Notes under the pieces: model-generated
Seen by the model: only the letters and a program-made list of their open reading frames with translations
Told to the model about the DNA's origin: nothing
Database searches by the model: none
From: Pyrus communis
Taxonomy: Eukaryota; Streptophyta; Magnoliopsida; Rosales; Rosaceae
Assembly (NCBI RefSeq): GCF_963583255.1
Contig: NC_084803.1
Span: 12,508,478-12,572,477 of the forward strand
Direction: 5' to 3'
DNA: 64,000 nt
Program-made: the position numbers and the translations under genes
Shown here: positions 49,348 to 62,062 of the stretch, piece by piece
Layout: the number at the start of each line of letters is the position of its first letter
Numbering within the stretch: the stretch's first letter is position 1

Positions 49348-52300
49348 ATGGAAGCGATACTCCGAGACTGTGTCCAGCACAGTCTCCGCGATTTCATGCA
49401 CCGAAACGCCATTTTCGTATGCGAACGCCTCTGCGCCGAGTTCCCCTCCGAGGTACCTCTTTTCCACCCAATCTTTCACTCTCTCTCCTTCTTTCATCGC
49501 CTGCTTGTTTGGTTGCCGAGAAAATTCCAGGAAAGAAAGAGAAAACGAGGACTATGGCGTATACGGAATGAAATTTCTTCTTGTTTCTAGTGTTTGGGGG
49601 AACGTACCGCTTCTGTTATCTTGATCGACGCATCGTGTTTAATTTACCTGTCATTTCGTGAGGAATTTACTCATACCTGAGTAATTCAGTGTTCTGTAAT
49701 TTGAGACCTTGGGTTTTGTTGATTTCGAATTTTTCGGATATTTGTATTTACCCAGAGTTCACATTTTCTTTTTTCTGGCAAAAAATGCTCTCTTTTAAGG
49801 TTAATTACTTGCCTTCAGTTTTATTTATTTTATTTTATGAACTTTGAATTATTGGAGCTGTGGATGGAAATTTTTTATGGTAGCTCTTTTGGAGTGAAGG
49901 ATGAAGGTGTGAGCTTTTTGACAATGGGATTTCTTAAAGGGGTTTAGTGTCTACAGTGCTGCTCTTTTTGTTAGCATTAATCCGATCGGTTATGGGATTT
50001 TCGAAAGTTGACATGAAGTTTGTTATATTGCAGACGAATTTACAGTTGTTAGCTGGCTGTTACTTGCAAAGCAATCAAGCTTATGCTGCATACCATATTT
50101 TAAAGGGTAAGCAAGTCATATCACATACTGTCTGAGTATACATTCAATTCCAGTTTTTGGTTCAAGTTATTGTTTTTTCATCATAGTATTTCTCATGCAC
50201 ATGGACCTCTCTTCGTCTCTATGTTGATTTGTGAAGGAACACAAGTGGCTCAATCCCGCTACTTGTTTGCGATATCATGCTTTCAGATGGATCTTCTTGG
50301 TGAAGCAGAAGCAGCATTATGTCCTGCTAATGAGCCTGGTGCAGAGGTATTGAAATCTATCTTTCTTTGGAGCATTATTTTAAAGTAAAGCTTACATATT
50401 TACTTTTTCAAGTCTTGCTTCCTAAAACATATTTCACTTTTTTCAACATAAACTGGGTTGAAAGGAATGGCATGTACCCCTTAAACATTATGTAATCTTT
50501 GCTTAGTGTTCCAAATGTTGTTATTGGTATTCAGTTTTCAGCCTGTTCATGTGGTCTAAACAGTGGATGACTTGCTCATTATTCCTTTGGTAGGTTCCAA
50601 ATGGTGCAGCTGGTCATTACCTTCTGGGGCTTATATACAGGTTTGTCTCCTGTCTTCTGGAGCTTTTGTATATGCATTACCTTTGTTATAGGGATACTTT
50701 ATAAGTTTCTTGAAATGGATTTGCTTGTGATGATGGCTTGACATAATCTATTTTTATGAGGCTGTACCAAAAAAAACATATGCACATGTAATATAAGTGA
50801 ATAGTAGTAGTAGTGTTGTTGTTCCTACAAGAAATATCTTCTGTGGTCTTAAGGCTTGAATCTTCTTCCTCCTAGTAGTGTTAGGCAGAGTTTCCTCTTC
50901 TAAACTGATCCCTCTGTCTCTCTGCTTGCATGTTTCTTGGGATGGAGGACTTTGTTGTGTTATATTAAGTTAGGTTTGCTCCCTTTGGGTGGAACTTGTA
51001 GTGTATCATCTTGCAACTACTTAAGTATCTATTTGCGTTTTTACAGTTTTTGTGTGCTGGATTGTATGATTATGCCCATTTTCTGTTCCTTTATCAGATT
51101 TTATATGCGTGATGCATGCCTTTCATGATTTTATTGCTTATAATTGGTATTATTGGTATTGTTCTAGGTATACTGACAGAAGGAAAAGTGCCATCCATCA
51201 CTTTAAGCAGGCTTTGACTATGGATCCTTGTATGTGGGCTGCATATGAAGAACTGTGCGTATTAGGTCTGTACAGTGTTACATACATGAAAATGATAGTT
51301 TAGGCAGATTAGAGCTTTTTGTTCTTTATGAATGTAATTTCAGAGTGGCACCCTTGTCCACAATTTACTTTTGATGTTTTTTATTGATAAAATTATGGCA
51401 TCTTAGAAAACAATATAGTATTTCGGCAACTGGTTAATCAATGGTTTTACAAAATCGAAAACTTCTGTGTTGATTATTTATGGTGATTTTGTGCCTTCAG
51501 ATGCATATTTAAGTTGAGCTTTATATTTTCCTTTGTTTCAGGCTCTGCTGAAGAAGCAGCTGTAGTTTTTGGTGAAGCTGCTGTTCTTTCCATACAAAAA
51601 CAGTATCTACATCATGGATTAGCTTCTCAGAGTTTACTTACCCTGAATGAGGACTGCAGTTTAGTTTCTGGTAGGAACTTTAGCTCCGAAGATGTTAACC
51701 AGAGACAATTCAAACATGTTCAAGGAAATAATATAAGAGATGTGTCTGGAAATTCTCATATTAGTTTGGGAGGAGCTTCTGGTCAGCCTGTAAATGGCAG
51801 TTCTGGTTCATCTTTTTTTAACACTCCTTCACCAATGCCCATGCAGGTATATATAAGTTTTCCCCTCCAATTTTGCTCCAGTAGTCTTGCATTTATTGCT
51901 GTATCTTTTTCCTTTCTTCCACTGCTTAATCTTACTGTTGGTATCAAATGATATTAGGTTTGTTTTGTCTTTGTAACTATGTGTCTCTGGACCACTTCAG
52001 TTAGGTTTTGTCTTGAAAGGAAGTGTTTGGTTTCTTTACTGATAAGTTTGGTCTCTTTGTTGTAAAGCAGACCAAATAACGTAGGGTAGGTCTACAAATG
52101 GGTATGCCTGGCTTTAGGATTTGGAAACTTGTTAACGAAGGACATTGGACTGTAGGAGAAATTTATGGTTTGTAAATCAAATTATGGTTTGAATATCGGT
52201 CAAAAGGAGGAAGGAGAGGCTGGTCTGAGGAAACTTGGTTGCTGAAATTTTTCTCAGCAGGCAACTAAGGTTCCCGATTAAGACACCTCCCCAATAAGCA

Positions 52301-55300
52301 CATTGCTAACCAAGATTCATAAAAGAACTCATTATACTCCTTAAAAATCTCCAAAAGCCTTAAAGCAAAGAGAATTTTGAAGAATATAAACTTTTGAGAA
52401 TCCGGTTCTGCAGTCTTCTGTTATGTATAAACACCTGCGTCTCTATAATTAAGGACCAGATCTAAAACAAATTCAATGCTAGAATCTTTAGGACATAATC
52501 ACTCAATTATAGACTTAGTTGTCATCTAATGTTGCTTATGGACACCTGAAATAAAACACTGAAACTTATATTTGTCAAAATAAAAATATGAAATTGTTGT
52601 ATAACCACTGATCTGTCCCTGTTTTCAGTTGTCAGGTGTTGCTCCACCAGCTCTGTGTAGAATTGGTCAGCCAAATGGCCCAAACCTAAACACGGGTACT
52701 GATAGCTCTCCAAAGTCAAATGTGAACTCTACAATTCAAGCCCCCAGAAGAAAGTTTGTTGATGAAGGAAAACTCCGCAAGGTACAGGCTCCACTTATTC
52801 ATAATTTAAGTAAAGTTTCTTTCCATTGATACAATTCTTAATGTCACTGATTTCGTACTTTTCCTTGTTAACATAAATTAACTATTTGAGAATATGTAAT
52901 GTAGTTCAGTATTGTGTGAATTGCATGTACGTCATCATGTGGGTATAATATATGCTTTATTGTTTTTTTTGGTTTAATTTAGGCTTACAATGAGGTGATT
53001 TGTTTGGTGGTGATGTTGCCTTTGGCACCTTATTTGAGTAATTAGTTATAAATGGGTTTTCTTGTCTCTGTATGTTACCTGGTCACATTTTCATGTTGTT
53101 TCTGGAAGGTTGAGGTCAATGACTTAATGAGATTATTTGTCGTCTCTTTTCAGATTTCAAGCAGGTTGTCTTTTGATTCTGGCAACCGGCGGAGCAATAG
53201 ACTTGCTGCTGAAGCAGGGACCAACACTAATGCAAGTGTGACAGCCGGAAATGGAACTACCAATTCATCTAAATATCTTGGAAGTTCCAAGCTGAGCTCT
53301 GTTGCGCGTTCCTTGGCAAATCGTAAGGGGCAGCCATGGGCTAATGAAAATGTTGATGAAGGTGATGCATCTTCTCATTTCTCAGTCTTATGGTGAACAT
53401 ACTACCGTATAGAGATTAGCAGGACAATAAGTCATTTTATCAACAATATACTTAATTTCTTCTCTTCTGTTAATAGAGGAACAACAAATTGGATTATAGT
53501 GATTCAAGTCTTTTCACTTCCTTTGCTCTTTTAGGGTTAATAGCATTTCCTGGATAGTATAAGTAAAATGTTACCGCTCAAGGATACTCTTGATTCTTCA
53601 ATGCTTGTTATGTCCAATGGATTTTCCGCTAATAGTTGTGAATTTCAAATTTGGGTCCTATTTAGGAATGCGCAACGAGACATTCGATGATTCCCGTTCA
53701 ACAACTGCGGCAGTAGCTTCTGGTTTCACTCCCTCTAGTGATGCCAGATATCTTGAACAAGAAGGAGGAACCTTGTCAAGTACTGGAGGTATTATCAATG
53801 TTTCAAGAGTTGCCACTGGAGCTTCAGAAATATTGAGTCTTTTGAGAACTCTTGGGGAAGGCTATAGACTTTCCTGCATGTACAGATGCCAGGTACTGCT
53901 TAGTTATTGTGGAATAAAATGATTATAATTTTTTTTTTATTAGTTTGAGGTTATATTTTGTTATCTAATATTGACTGTGTTGTGCAGGATGCACTGGATG
54001 TCTATCTCAAACTTCCATACAAGCATTACAATACAGGATGGGTGCTTTCCCAGGTAAATTTTATAGAAAACTTCTTGGCTGTATTTCTATATCGTCTCCT
54101 GCAGTGATGATCTTGTACACAGCACTGGATTCATGTACCAAGTACAGGATTCCATTCACCTATTTTCTGCTGTTTTTCTTCCACACTGGTGACATCTGAT
54201 TGGTGGAGGTCTGTATAACTTAGTTGGCTAGTTTCAAAAACTAATAAGAAATAATATCTTTCACATCAGATATAAAAAAGACTGGACGTTGCACTGCATT
54301 TTACAGATTTCTACTATTTGTTGATTTCTCATTGTCATCAGAACTTAATTAATTTGTCTTGTCACCCGTTTATCTCATCTTTAGACATATTTCATTCTCT
54401 CTTTTGTTACGCTTTATTTAGTCTTCCATGATTTTTCAATACCGAAACCTATATTTTTCAATAATTTCATGTTCACCCAGTCAAATCCCTTGCAGCTGCT
54501 CCCTTGAATGATTTTTGCCCCCACATATTTTAACACTTGCATATAATTGACTATTTTGGCATTTTTCGTTTGCAGGTTGGAAAAGCTTACTGTGAATTGA
54601 TAGACTATTCAGAAGCTGATCGGGCCTTCAGTCTTGCTCGTCAGGCATCACCTTACAGTTTAGAAGGAATGGATATGTATTCTACAGTTCTTTATGTGAG
54701 TCCCCAAACTGACGTTGCTCAAAAAAATTTGAAAAAAATTTGTTTTTTCCTATGTCCTGGAAAACAGTGACGTGGTTTCCAGAGGATACTTTCGTTATAC
54801 ATTACATGGTCAGTGTTGCTCCACAGTCCCGCGAATCCTGCTTCCTGCTTAAGTTCAGCTTGGCACTAATTTTCATTGTTGGCTTAGCTTTTCTCCTTAC
54901 TTTAGTGTTAATAGTTTAAAGGAAGGCATGCATATGTTATGTAATCATATATTCTGAGTTTCCACTGTGATGTATCATGTATCTCAAATTAAAACAGTGT
55001 CACTTTTTTCCTATTTAGGAAAAGTGTGTTGTGTTTTTAAGAGGGTCTATTGTACACATTACATGGTCGGTTTACTCCACCCGATCATTCTGAATGGAGC
55101 TTGGTGCTTAATTCACTCCTACACTTTTGTATCTGTTATTCTTTGTACTTATAATGTTAACAGATGGTGTGATTTTTGTTTTCCCAAAACCCTGATTTCC
55201 TTTTCTTGAGAAACAGGTTTTTAAATCTTTATTCATGCTTTTTTAGTCTGCATGCATCTAGTATAACCGGGTGCCCATTGTTTGATTGCTGCACTGAAAG

Positions 55301-56537
55301 TTATTCTTGCTCTTTGCAGCATTTGAAGGAAGATATGAAGTTAAGTTACCTGGCTCAAGAACTGATATCAACGGACCGCTTAGCTCCTCAGTCGTGGTAG
55401 CTATATCTAAATTTTGTGAAATAATACGTCATTAGATTCTCAGTTTTCTTTTAAGTATCTGTTGTCTGTCGTAAAGACACGTCTTTTCATTCTTATTGAA
55501 TGGTACTGCAGGGTTGCAATGGGAAATTGCTATAGCTTGCAGAAAGACCATGAAACTGCTCTGAAATTTTTCCAGCGAGCAGTTCAAGTCAATTCAAGAT
55601 TCACATATGCACATACCCTTTGCGGTCACGAGTACGAAACAGCCTTTTTCTTCCTTCCATCCTTTAATGCAAGAAATTGACGTTCCCGTAATTTGATGGT
55701 TAATTCTGACCTTGTATCAGCTAGTTACTGTTGTCTTCGATTTATCCTTATCTGCAGATATGTAGCTCTAGAGGATTTTGAGAATGGAATAAAGAGCTAT
55801 CAGACTGCACTTCGTATTGATGCAAGGCATTATAATGCCTGGTATGGGCTTGGAATGGTTTATCATCGCCAAGAAAAATTTGAGTTCTCAGAGCATCACT
55901 TCCGAACGGCTTTCCAAATTAATCCACGTTCTTCTGTTATTATGACGTATCTTGCCTCAGCATTGCATGCTTTAAAGGTCATATAACCATTCTCGCGTCT
56001 CCAGGAAGTCTACTTATTTACAACTGGTTCTTGTTTTTTATTCAGTTATCTGAAATGTATTTGTTTCGATTGACAGAGAAGCTCAGAAGCTCTAGTGATG
56101 ATGGAGAAGGCTATTAGAGCAGACAAGAAGAATCCACTTCCCATGTATCATAAGGCTAGTATACTGATGAGCTTAGAAAAATTTGATGAAGCTCTAGCAG
56201 TCTTAGAGGAGGTTAAAGAATATTCTCCTCGTGAAAGTAGTGTGTACGCTCTGATGGGTAAAATCTACAAGCGGCGTAATATGCACGAGAAAGCGATGCT
56301 TCATTTCGGTTATGCATTGGATTTGAAACCATCCGCAACTGACGTCGCTACCATTAAGGTGATTTGGGCATATTTCTTGTTCTTTATTAACACCCACTAT
56401 CGATAACTTTCCATGTAGCTTTGATCGCAACACAAGCATATCTTTCATTCGCATTTCACTCCGAGGCTCATCTCTTCCTTTTCCAACAGGCTGACATTGA
56501 GAAGTTACATGTACCTGACGAACTAGACGATGAGTAG
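49348..56537 (+). CDS. HBT: anaphase-promoting complex subunit 3 (CDC27b/HOBBIT), 16 exons, 752 aa
   Basis: APC3/CDC27 is a TPR scaffold of the APC/C ubiquitin ligase that docks the IR tails of CDC20/CCS52; HOBBIT is needed for root meristem division in Arabidopsis. Exons: 49348-49452, 50034-50106, 50237-50346, 50594-50640, 51168-51265, 51542-51846, 52629-52781, 53154-53361, 53666-53892, 53988-54053, 54576-54695, 55320-55396, 55512-55631, 55758-55977, 56077-56358, 56490-56537; all phases close. The N-terminal TPR block (about 5-130) contains NAIFVCERLCAEFPSE and TDRRKSAIHHFKQAL. A Ser-rich linker includes NTPSPMP and QAPRRKFVDEGKLRK (about 290). The C-terminal TPR superhelix (about 425-735) contains DRLAPQSW, ETALKFFQRAVQVNSRF, NAWYGLGMVYHRQEKFEFSE and KRRNMHEKAMLHFG. 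It ends KLHVPDELDDE. Plants have two CDC27 genes; the sequence matches the HBT form, including length (about 744 in Arabidopsis). Confidence 0.97.
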
Positions 56538-57181
56538 ATCTATCATGTTGGAATTCAGTTAAAGAGGACATGTCGCAAGTTATCCGGCTGAAAAGACTCA
56601 ACCCTGGGTGATGGTCTGCTTGTGCTTTCGAAGGTGTATGAATGGCCTAGTTCATGAGACTCGCCTGCTCATTTGGGCACCCGCATCCAGTCTACATATT
56701 GTAGAAACTGGCCTCAGTTTTGTAGGTGATTCACATACTGGTAGAGGACAAGATGTGACTCAAGCACTGATAGCTGCTATACTTGTACGGATAGTTGTAT
56801 CATCATGTTGAGGAAAACCTACTTGTATCATTGACCTTAACCCTAATGTTTATATTTGTAATCTACCTTAATCTTTTGACCAAAATTGTAAAAATCCATG
56901 ATTAATTTTCCCGTTAATACGAGTCTAAACCGTTAAATTTACCCGGATTCAGATCTAGGGTTCTTTTGTGGCCACTGCTCAGATCTCCGTCCCCAAATCT
57001 CGTCCCCAAGCTTGGAAGTTACCTTACACGGCCACAAAATTTTCCTCTATCCACTTTATTATTCAGCAAAAGTTATAGTAAGTGCCACGATCAATTGAAG
57101 TTTTTATGGCAAACATTTTAGCGCCTAAATATAACAGAAACCCACCCTGAAATAGGGGGTAACTGCTCTTAACGACTAGAG
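56538..57181. other. HBT 3' UTR and spacer
   Basis: 644 bp after the HBT stop. The first few hundred bases probably form its 3' untranslated region. The rest is AT-rich. No gene seen. Confidence 0.5.
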
Positions 57182-57740
57182 CTACAAGTCCGACAATTTA
57201 TCAACCTTTCCAGATTTATCACCGGGTTTTATTTCAGGGTTATACAGAGAGGCTTCCATTCTGCTAGCCATGACTTGCAAGCCAGTGCCAATAAACAGGT
57301 CCAGATCCTCCAGCCTCCATCCCTCCACTCGTTCAACTTCATACTTCCACACAATCGTGCACCCAGCATCCTTCCGCACCACTTCCACGGTCGAAATGTA
57401 CGAGTTGAACCCGACATTCCCATATATGATAGAGTAACTAAATGTCATTGTTGCTGGGTCTTTACCCAGCGGCTTCTGCTTAGTCCAATTCATCTTCTCT
57501 TGGTCTTGGTTCCGTTCACTTCTTTGATCAACCGGAGTCTTGAACCCAGTGCAGAACCGCATGCACCGGCCTACCCTGACGTGCCTTCAACACCAAGGCA
57601 AGTAGGCAAGTTGTGAGAGTTGGGAACCACTTGTGCAGGCCAAGGAAGTCCTCCAAAAGAAGCCAAACTTGCTCTGCTTTGGGGCCTTTTAGCTCTGCAC
57701 TTGCCTCGCCTTCCCATTTCAGTTGTTTCTCATGTGCCAT
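57182..57740 (-). pseudogene. broken lachrymatory-factor-synthase-like (Bet v 1/SRPBCC fold) gene
   Basis: The ATG at 57740 opens KWEGEASAELKGPKAEQVWLLLEDF and GLHKWFPTLTTC, typical of plant lachrymatory-factor-synthase-like proteins (polyketide cyclase/dehydrase, START-like SRPBCC fold). This frame is lost after TTC. Similarity resumes from about 57562 in another frame with FCTGFKTPVDQ, MTFSYSIIYGNVGFNSY and VERVEGWRLEDLDLF, to the C-terminus. One visible lesion is a perfect 8-bp tandem duplication (AGGCAAGT at 57596-57603 and 57604-57611, plus strand), which shifts the frame; an in-frame stop and a further shift follow before 57562. Such genes are intronless and about 160-180 residues, so splicing does not explain the break. 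Despite the enzyme name, most plant homologues have unknown substrates. Confidence 0.85.
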
Positions 57741-58564
57741 TTAGTTTGTATGAAAAGAAAGCTAATAACAAATGGATGTTTTGAAGAATGGTTCTCTCAG
57801 TAGGCTTTGTTCTCACTCCACAATGCACCCACCCGTTCCTTGTAATAAAAATACAAGGAAAAAATGACGTGTGAACAAGTGTAGAACAACTTTCTTGAAG
57901 CGTCAATAACCACTCCCTATCTGTATATACATTTCTAAAATATGAATTTTCTATTAGATGAAAGATACTCTTTTGTCACCAGTTCACAACACGGCAAACA
58001 TTTATTAAACGGGTGACGTGGCATGCAACAGTGGTTGTATCTTAAGTCAATCACGTGTTGTCATGTGAGTATGTTGAAACGTGAAACCCATGGCAATGTG
58101 TAACTGTCTTGGGATCCCGTTACAAAGCTATCCCGTTATAGTTAAGTTTTTGTGGTCTTAGTGATCCTTAGTGAGTAATGGTTGAAGTAATCTCCATTTT
58201 GATGATGAAATCACTGAATCAGCAGAAGTATAGTAATAGCAGAAGTAACTAACAGCTTGAATGGTAATATTAACTGAAGGAGCAAAGGTAATATTAACTG
58301 AAAACAAACTTTATTTCTGTAATAGCACTGAGACTGTAGACATTTTAGTATGTATGTATGTATGTATGTATGATTTTTCGACATCAAACTATCACCCGTT
58401 CTCGAGATCTAAAGACAGGAAAATGTCCAATGGCTTGTTGGAAAACTCGAACTTAGACTGTACCATGTCACACAAGAAGAAATGCTACTACTTCAACTCA
58501 CTTTCTACCTTTTGTTTCTTCTGCTTGTGCAGAAACTTGTAATGTTGATGACATTTTGTATTGG
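57741..58564. other. intergenic, with (TATG)n microsatellite
   Basis: No gene. A TATG tetranucleotide repeat lies at about 58348-58372. The right end probably contains the 3' untranslated region of the minus-strand membrane-protein gene. Confidence 0.55.
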
Positions 58565-59644
58565 TTATGAATCTGAAACGGAACTGCCTCCCCTTGTAGT
58601 CTCTTTAACGCTATCGATCTTTGAGGTGTCTGAACTTGTTTCGACCTTTGATTTAATGTCAATGTTTGAATCTTGCGCTGAGATTTTGCTTTTGGCTTCC
58701 AAATCTGCACCATTTGTTCCATCTTTAGACCCAACTTCTTCATTTACTGCATTTTCATTGATTTCATTTTGATTATTCGAACTCAAATTAATTTCCTGAT
58801 GACCCGTGATTGCATGATCACCACTCGATACAATCACTAAGGATTCTATGATATCATGGCCATCTACCGGCACACCATTCTCATCATCAAAACCATGGAC
58901 CACTGCATCTACCACTGAATTTTGGCCCTCAAGAGAGTCATTCTTATTTTCATCCCGTCGTACTGAAATGTCTGTGTTAGTAGTATTAGATTCCTGCAAT
59001 CTCTTTGGCTCTTTCTCCTGGCCCCTTCCATTTTCTTGCTCATCACGATTAACTTGTGATTCCTGCTCCTCGTCCTCTCCTGCTTCATCATGACTAATGT
59101 TCTTCACATGTTTCTCACCATCTTGTTCCGAGATAACTGCCTGTGTACCTTCCTGTCCCTCTCGGTAAGTTTCTTCACGCAATGAATTCTCGTTCAGCCC
59201 CATTGTTTCGCCATTTCCTTTAACTTCACCATCAGAATTCTCGTCTCTATTGCTCAATTCTGTGTTCTGAACTTCTGTTTCCTTTTCAACTTCATTCACT
59301 TCGTTTACTTTCTGCCAAGATTCTTCTTCATTTTTCTCTTCAGCAATTCCATCAAACACATCGTTTCCATCTTCTGTCTTTGTACTTACTTCTCCTACAT
59401 GTTTTGAATCTTCTGATGCAGACACACCTCCACCTTTTGACCACCCTGCACTCCCCTTACGCCCGAAAATATTAGAACCGTGTTCTTTACTGGCCTTGTC
59501 ATCTGCACTTTCACTATAGTGAGAGTGCTTCATCTGGTATAGCAACCAGAAGCAAAACACCAAAAGCAATGCAATCTGAAACGACGGCTTCACCTTCAAC
59601 CCTTTGGCAGGTCTCTGGTTGCGCCCGGTAGATTGGGAATTCAT
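58565..59644 (-). CDS. acidic single-pass membrane protein, 359 aa, function unknown
   Basis: The ATG at 59644 begins MNSQSTGRNQRPAKGLKVK. The frame is open slightly further upstream, but that part is 5' untranslated sequence across a splice junction. A basic N-terminus of about 20 residues is followed by one hydrophobic segment (about 21-38, IALLLVFCFWLLYQ) and then some 320 hydrophilic residues dominated by Glu, Asp, Asn, Lys and Ser, without cysteines or a known domain. The positive-inside rule predicts a type II anchor with the acidic tail in the lumen. Many plants encode proteins with this N-terminus (basic stretch, then an LLL-CFWLLYQ-like segment and a charged tail; Arabidopsis At2g22795 is similar from memory), annotated only as hypothetical. 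A 717-bp intron lies in the 5' untranslated region. Confidence 0.85.
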   Translation of the reverse strand: MNSQSTGRNQRPAKGLKVKPSFQIALLLVFCFWLLYQMKHSHYSESADDKASKEHGSNIFGRKGSAGWSKGGGVSASEDSKHVGEVSTKTEDGNDVFDGIAEEKNEEESWQKVNEVNEVEKETEVQNTELSNRDENSDGEVKGNGETMGLNENSLREETYREGQEGTQAVISEQDGEKHVKNISHDEAGEDEEQESQVNRDEQENGRGQEKEPKRLQESNTTNTDISVRRDENKNDSLEGQNSVVDAVVHGFDDENGVPVDGHDIIESLVIVSSGDHAITGHQEINLSSNNQNEINENAVNEEVGSKDGTNGADLEAKSKISAQDSNIDIKSKVETSSDTSKIDSVKETTRGGSSVSDS

Positions 59645-59659
59645 CAAAACTCTGTAGAC

Positions 59660-60376
59660 CTGCTTCAAAAGACAATCTTCTCATAAATTTCCAACCAATC
59701 GTCACAACGATAAGGAAGAAAAAGTTTCACTTATGAAAGACCTCAAATCCAAAATCAGCAACAGGGTTTTGCCATCAGCATCAGAAATAGGAAAAACCAC
59801 TACTTATTCTAAGCAATTAGGGTTTTGCAAACTTCCAATCCACCTCCCCCCTCCCTTTCGAAAAACCTTGTTCTAAAATTTTCCTTTGGATTCAAATTAG
59901 AACTAGGTCAACAAATCTTTCAGGTAATTAATATAACATTAGTCTATCATCTCAATGCTATATCACAAAAAACAGACCTTAATTATCTTTCTTAATTAAA
60001 TTTCATCCTGACAATATTCAACGAGCTACTAACTAAATAAAGTCTATGAACAGAAAACAGAAAAACCAAATAACCCTCTGTTTGGTTTCCTAGAAAATAC
60101 AGGAAAATGTTCTGAAGTTTGAATCTTTGAGTCAACGAAGTCCAAATTCAGGAAGTTTCCAATATTTCTGGTAAGCAAAAAAATTGCACTGGAAAATACC
60201 AAACTTGGGTTTCTTTCTTTTCCACTAGATTTAACAGCAATAAATTCACAACAGCGAACAGAAAATTCAACGACTTGAGCAATAAACATACAGATCACTC
60301 AGAAATTTAGACAATAAAAGAAAGAAATTCACAGAAAAAAAAAAAATTCATTTCATTTTTTGAGTAAAAAGCTTAC
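59660..60376 (-). other. 5' UTR intron of the acidic membrane protein gene
   Basis: On the minus strand, donor GAAG|GTAAGC at 60377/60376 and acceptor GAAGCAG|GTCTAC at 59660/59659 define a 717-bp intron. It ends 15 bp before the ATG. The non-coding first exon would lie from about 60377 to 60450. Long leader introns close to the ATG often enhance expression in plants; whether this one does is not visible. Confidence 0.7.
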
Positions 60377-62030
60377 CTTCTAATCAGTAATGGAGATTCA
60401 AGACGCTGACTGCGATGTAATTTTACTTCTTCTTTGTGATTTATTTCAAAGTTTGGTTCTTTTGGGTGTGCAAGAAATGATCGAGGAAAAGTACAAATTA
60501 GCGGTTATTTTTTGTACGTGATCCCGAAAGTACCCCTGCAGACAAGACGCTTTCAGAGTCTTGTGGTTTTTCGCAAATACAATGGAGCATTAAGGGTTGT
60601 TTGGGTAGGGAAGAAGAATGAAGGAATCTTTCTTGATTGTTGTGCTTTCTTTGCCGCCATCGGAAACAACGACTTACCTTTTTTTCTGCGCCGGTAACGG
60701 AAATAAAAGCCGGTGTTTTGGCATACGTCTCGTCCACATGTCTACACTCCACAATAACAAAATCCGTGTGACTCGTCTTTCTAGCCTCACTCTTTTACAA
60801 GTTCACAGTTTTTTGTCTACAAAAACTCGTACAAAGTTTGGATTTTTGAATAAAATATTATTTGCTACCCTCGTTGATCATTGTTCTACATGTTTTTCTT
60901 GGTAAGATGCATGGGAGAGTATGGTCATGTGCTTCAATTTGTGGCGGTAGTCATGATTTTGGTTGTTTTACATTTGTTATGCATGTTCTTTGTATAAATT
61001 TTCTCTAATGAATCTTGTTAAGAAAGTAAAAATTATAAACCACACACAAGACTCCTTGCTATTTCTTCACCTTTTCCAAACTGGATCATGAAAATAAATA
61101 AATAAATAAAAGTCGATTATGAACACTTGAGCAACAAACATACATATTATTCAGAAATTAGAAATATATATAGGCACACGGATCTTTTGATTTCCTATTA
61201 ACCATTTTAAAAGAACCATAAATTTACTTGGTTAAATAATATATAAAGTCATCTCTAACCAAATGGGTTAAATGTAGCCGTGTCCAAAACAAGAAATTAT
61301 TTTATAATGAACAGTGTCAGGCCTTATTCATATTTCATCTCCAACCGAATGAGCTAAACATTTCCCCTTCAATAATTTATTAGTTTTAAGTTTATTCTTT
61401 TAATTTATTGGTTAATTAAATTAAACTACTACTCAAACCATATAAAAAAAAATATCATCCGGACATGTTTTTTTAGTGCCACATGTCACTAAATGAGTAA
61501 GCTTCGAGATTTTGTATCTTTATGTAATCTCAACAATTATAGTATAGGATTTTCAAGTGAATTGTGTCGCTAAATGAGTAAGTGTCCAGATTTCTTATCT
61601 TCATGTAATCTTAATAATTTTCAGATAAGATTTCTGAGTGACACATGTCGATATGTAATTGTTTATGCAAATTTCCAACAGGATTATTGTAAATTTGGAT
61701 TCTTGGAAAGGGTAAGAGAGGTGTGTGTATGAAAAGAGTGTTTGAGGTGAATAAAATGAGAAAATTGCATAAAAATGAGGTAAGATAGTATGCAAGGACA
61801 AAGAGTATGTGTGAATTGGTGTAGGAATGTAATAGGTATTTATAGGAAAATAAAATTGACCCTTTCTTTTTTTTTTTTTTTTAAATTCCGCCTAAATGTT
61901 AAAAATATATAACGACTAGCTAATATCAACTAGATGTTGGAGATTCAAATCAGGCCGTTGGATTCTTTCAAACATAGCCATTGGATATGCAAACAGACTG
62001 TAGAAACTGCTGCTAGGCCTAGTAAACAAT

Positions 62031-62062
62031 CTGGGTATTGGCCAAGCTTGGCCAATACCCAG
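62031..62062. repeat. perfect 32-bp palindrome
   Basis: CTGGGTATTGGCCAAG followed by its exact reverse complement, centred on an AAGCTT site between 62046 and 62047. It would form a 16-bp stem with no spacer in single-stranded DNA, or a hairpin in RNA. It lies in repeat-like DNA, not near a gene end. Confidence 0.95.

Noticed and set aside
59645..59668. Eight extra N-terminal codons on the acidic membrane protein
   Set aside because: They begin with TTG, not ATG, and cross the splice acceptor of the UTR intron.
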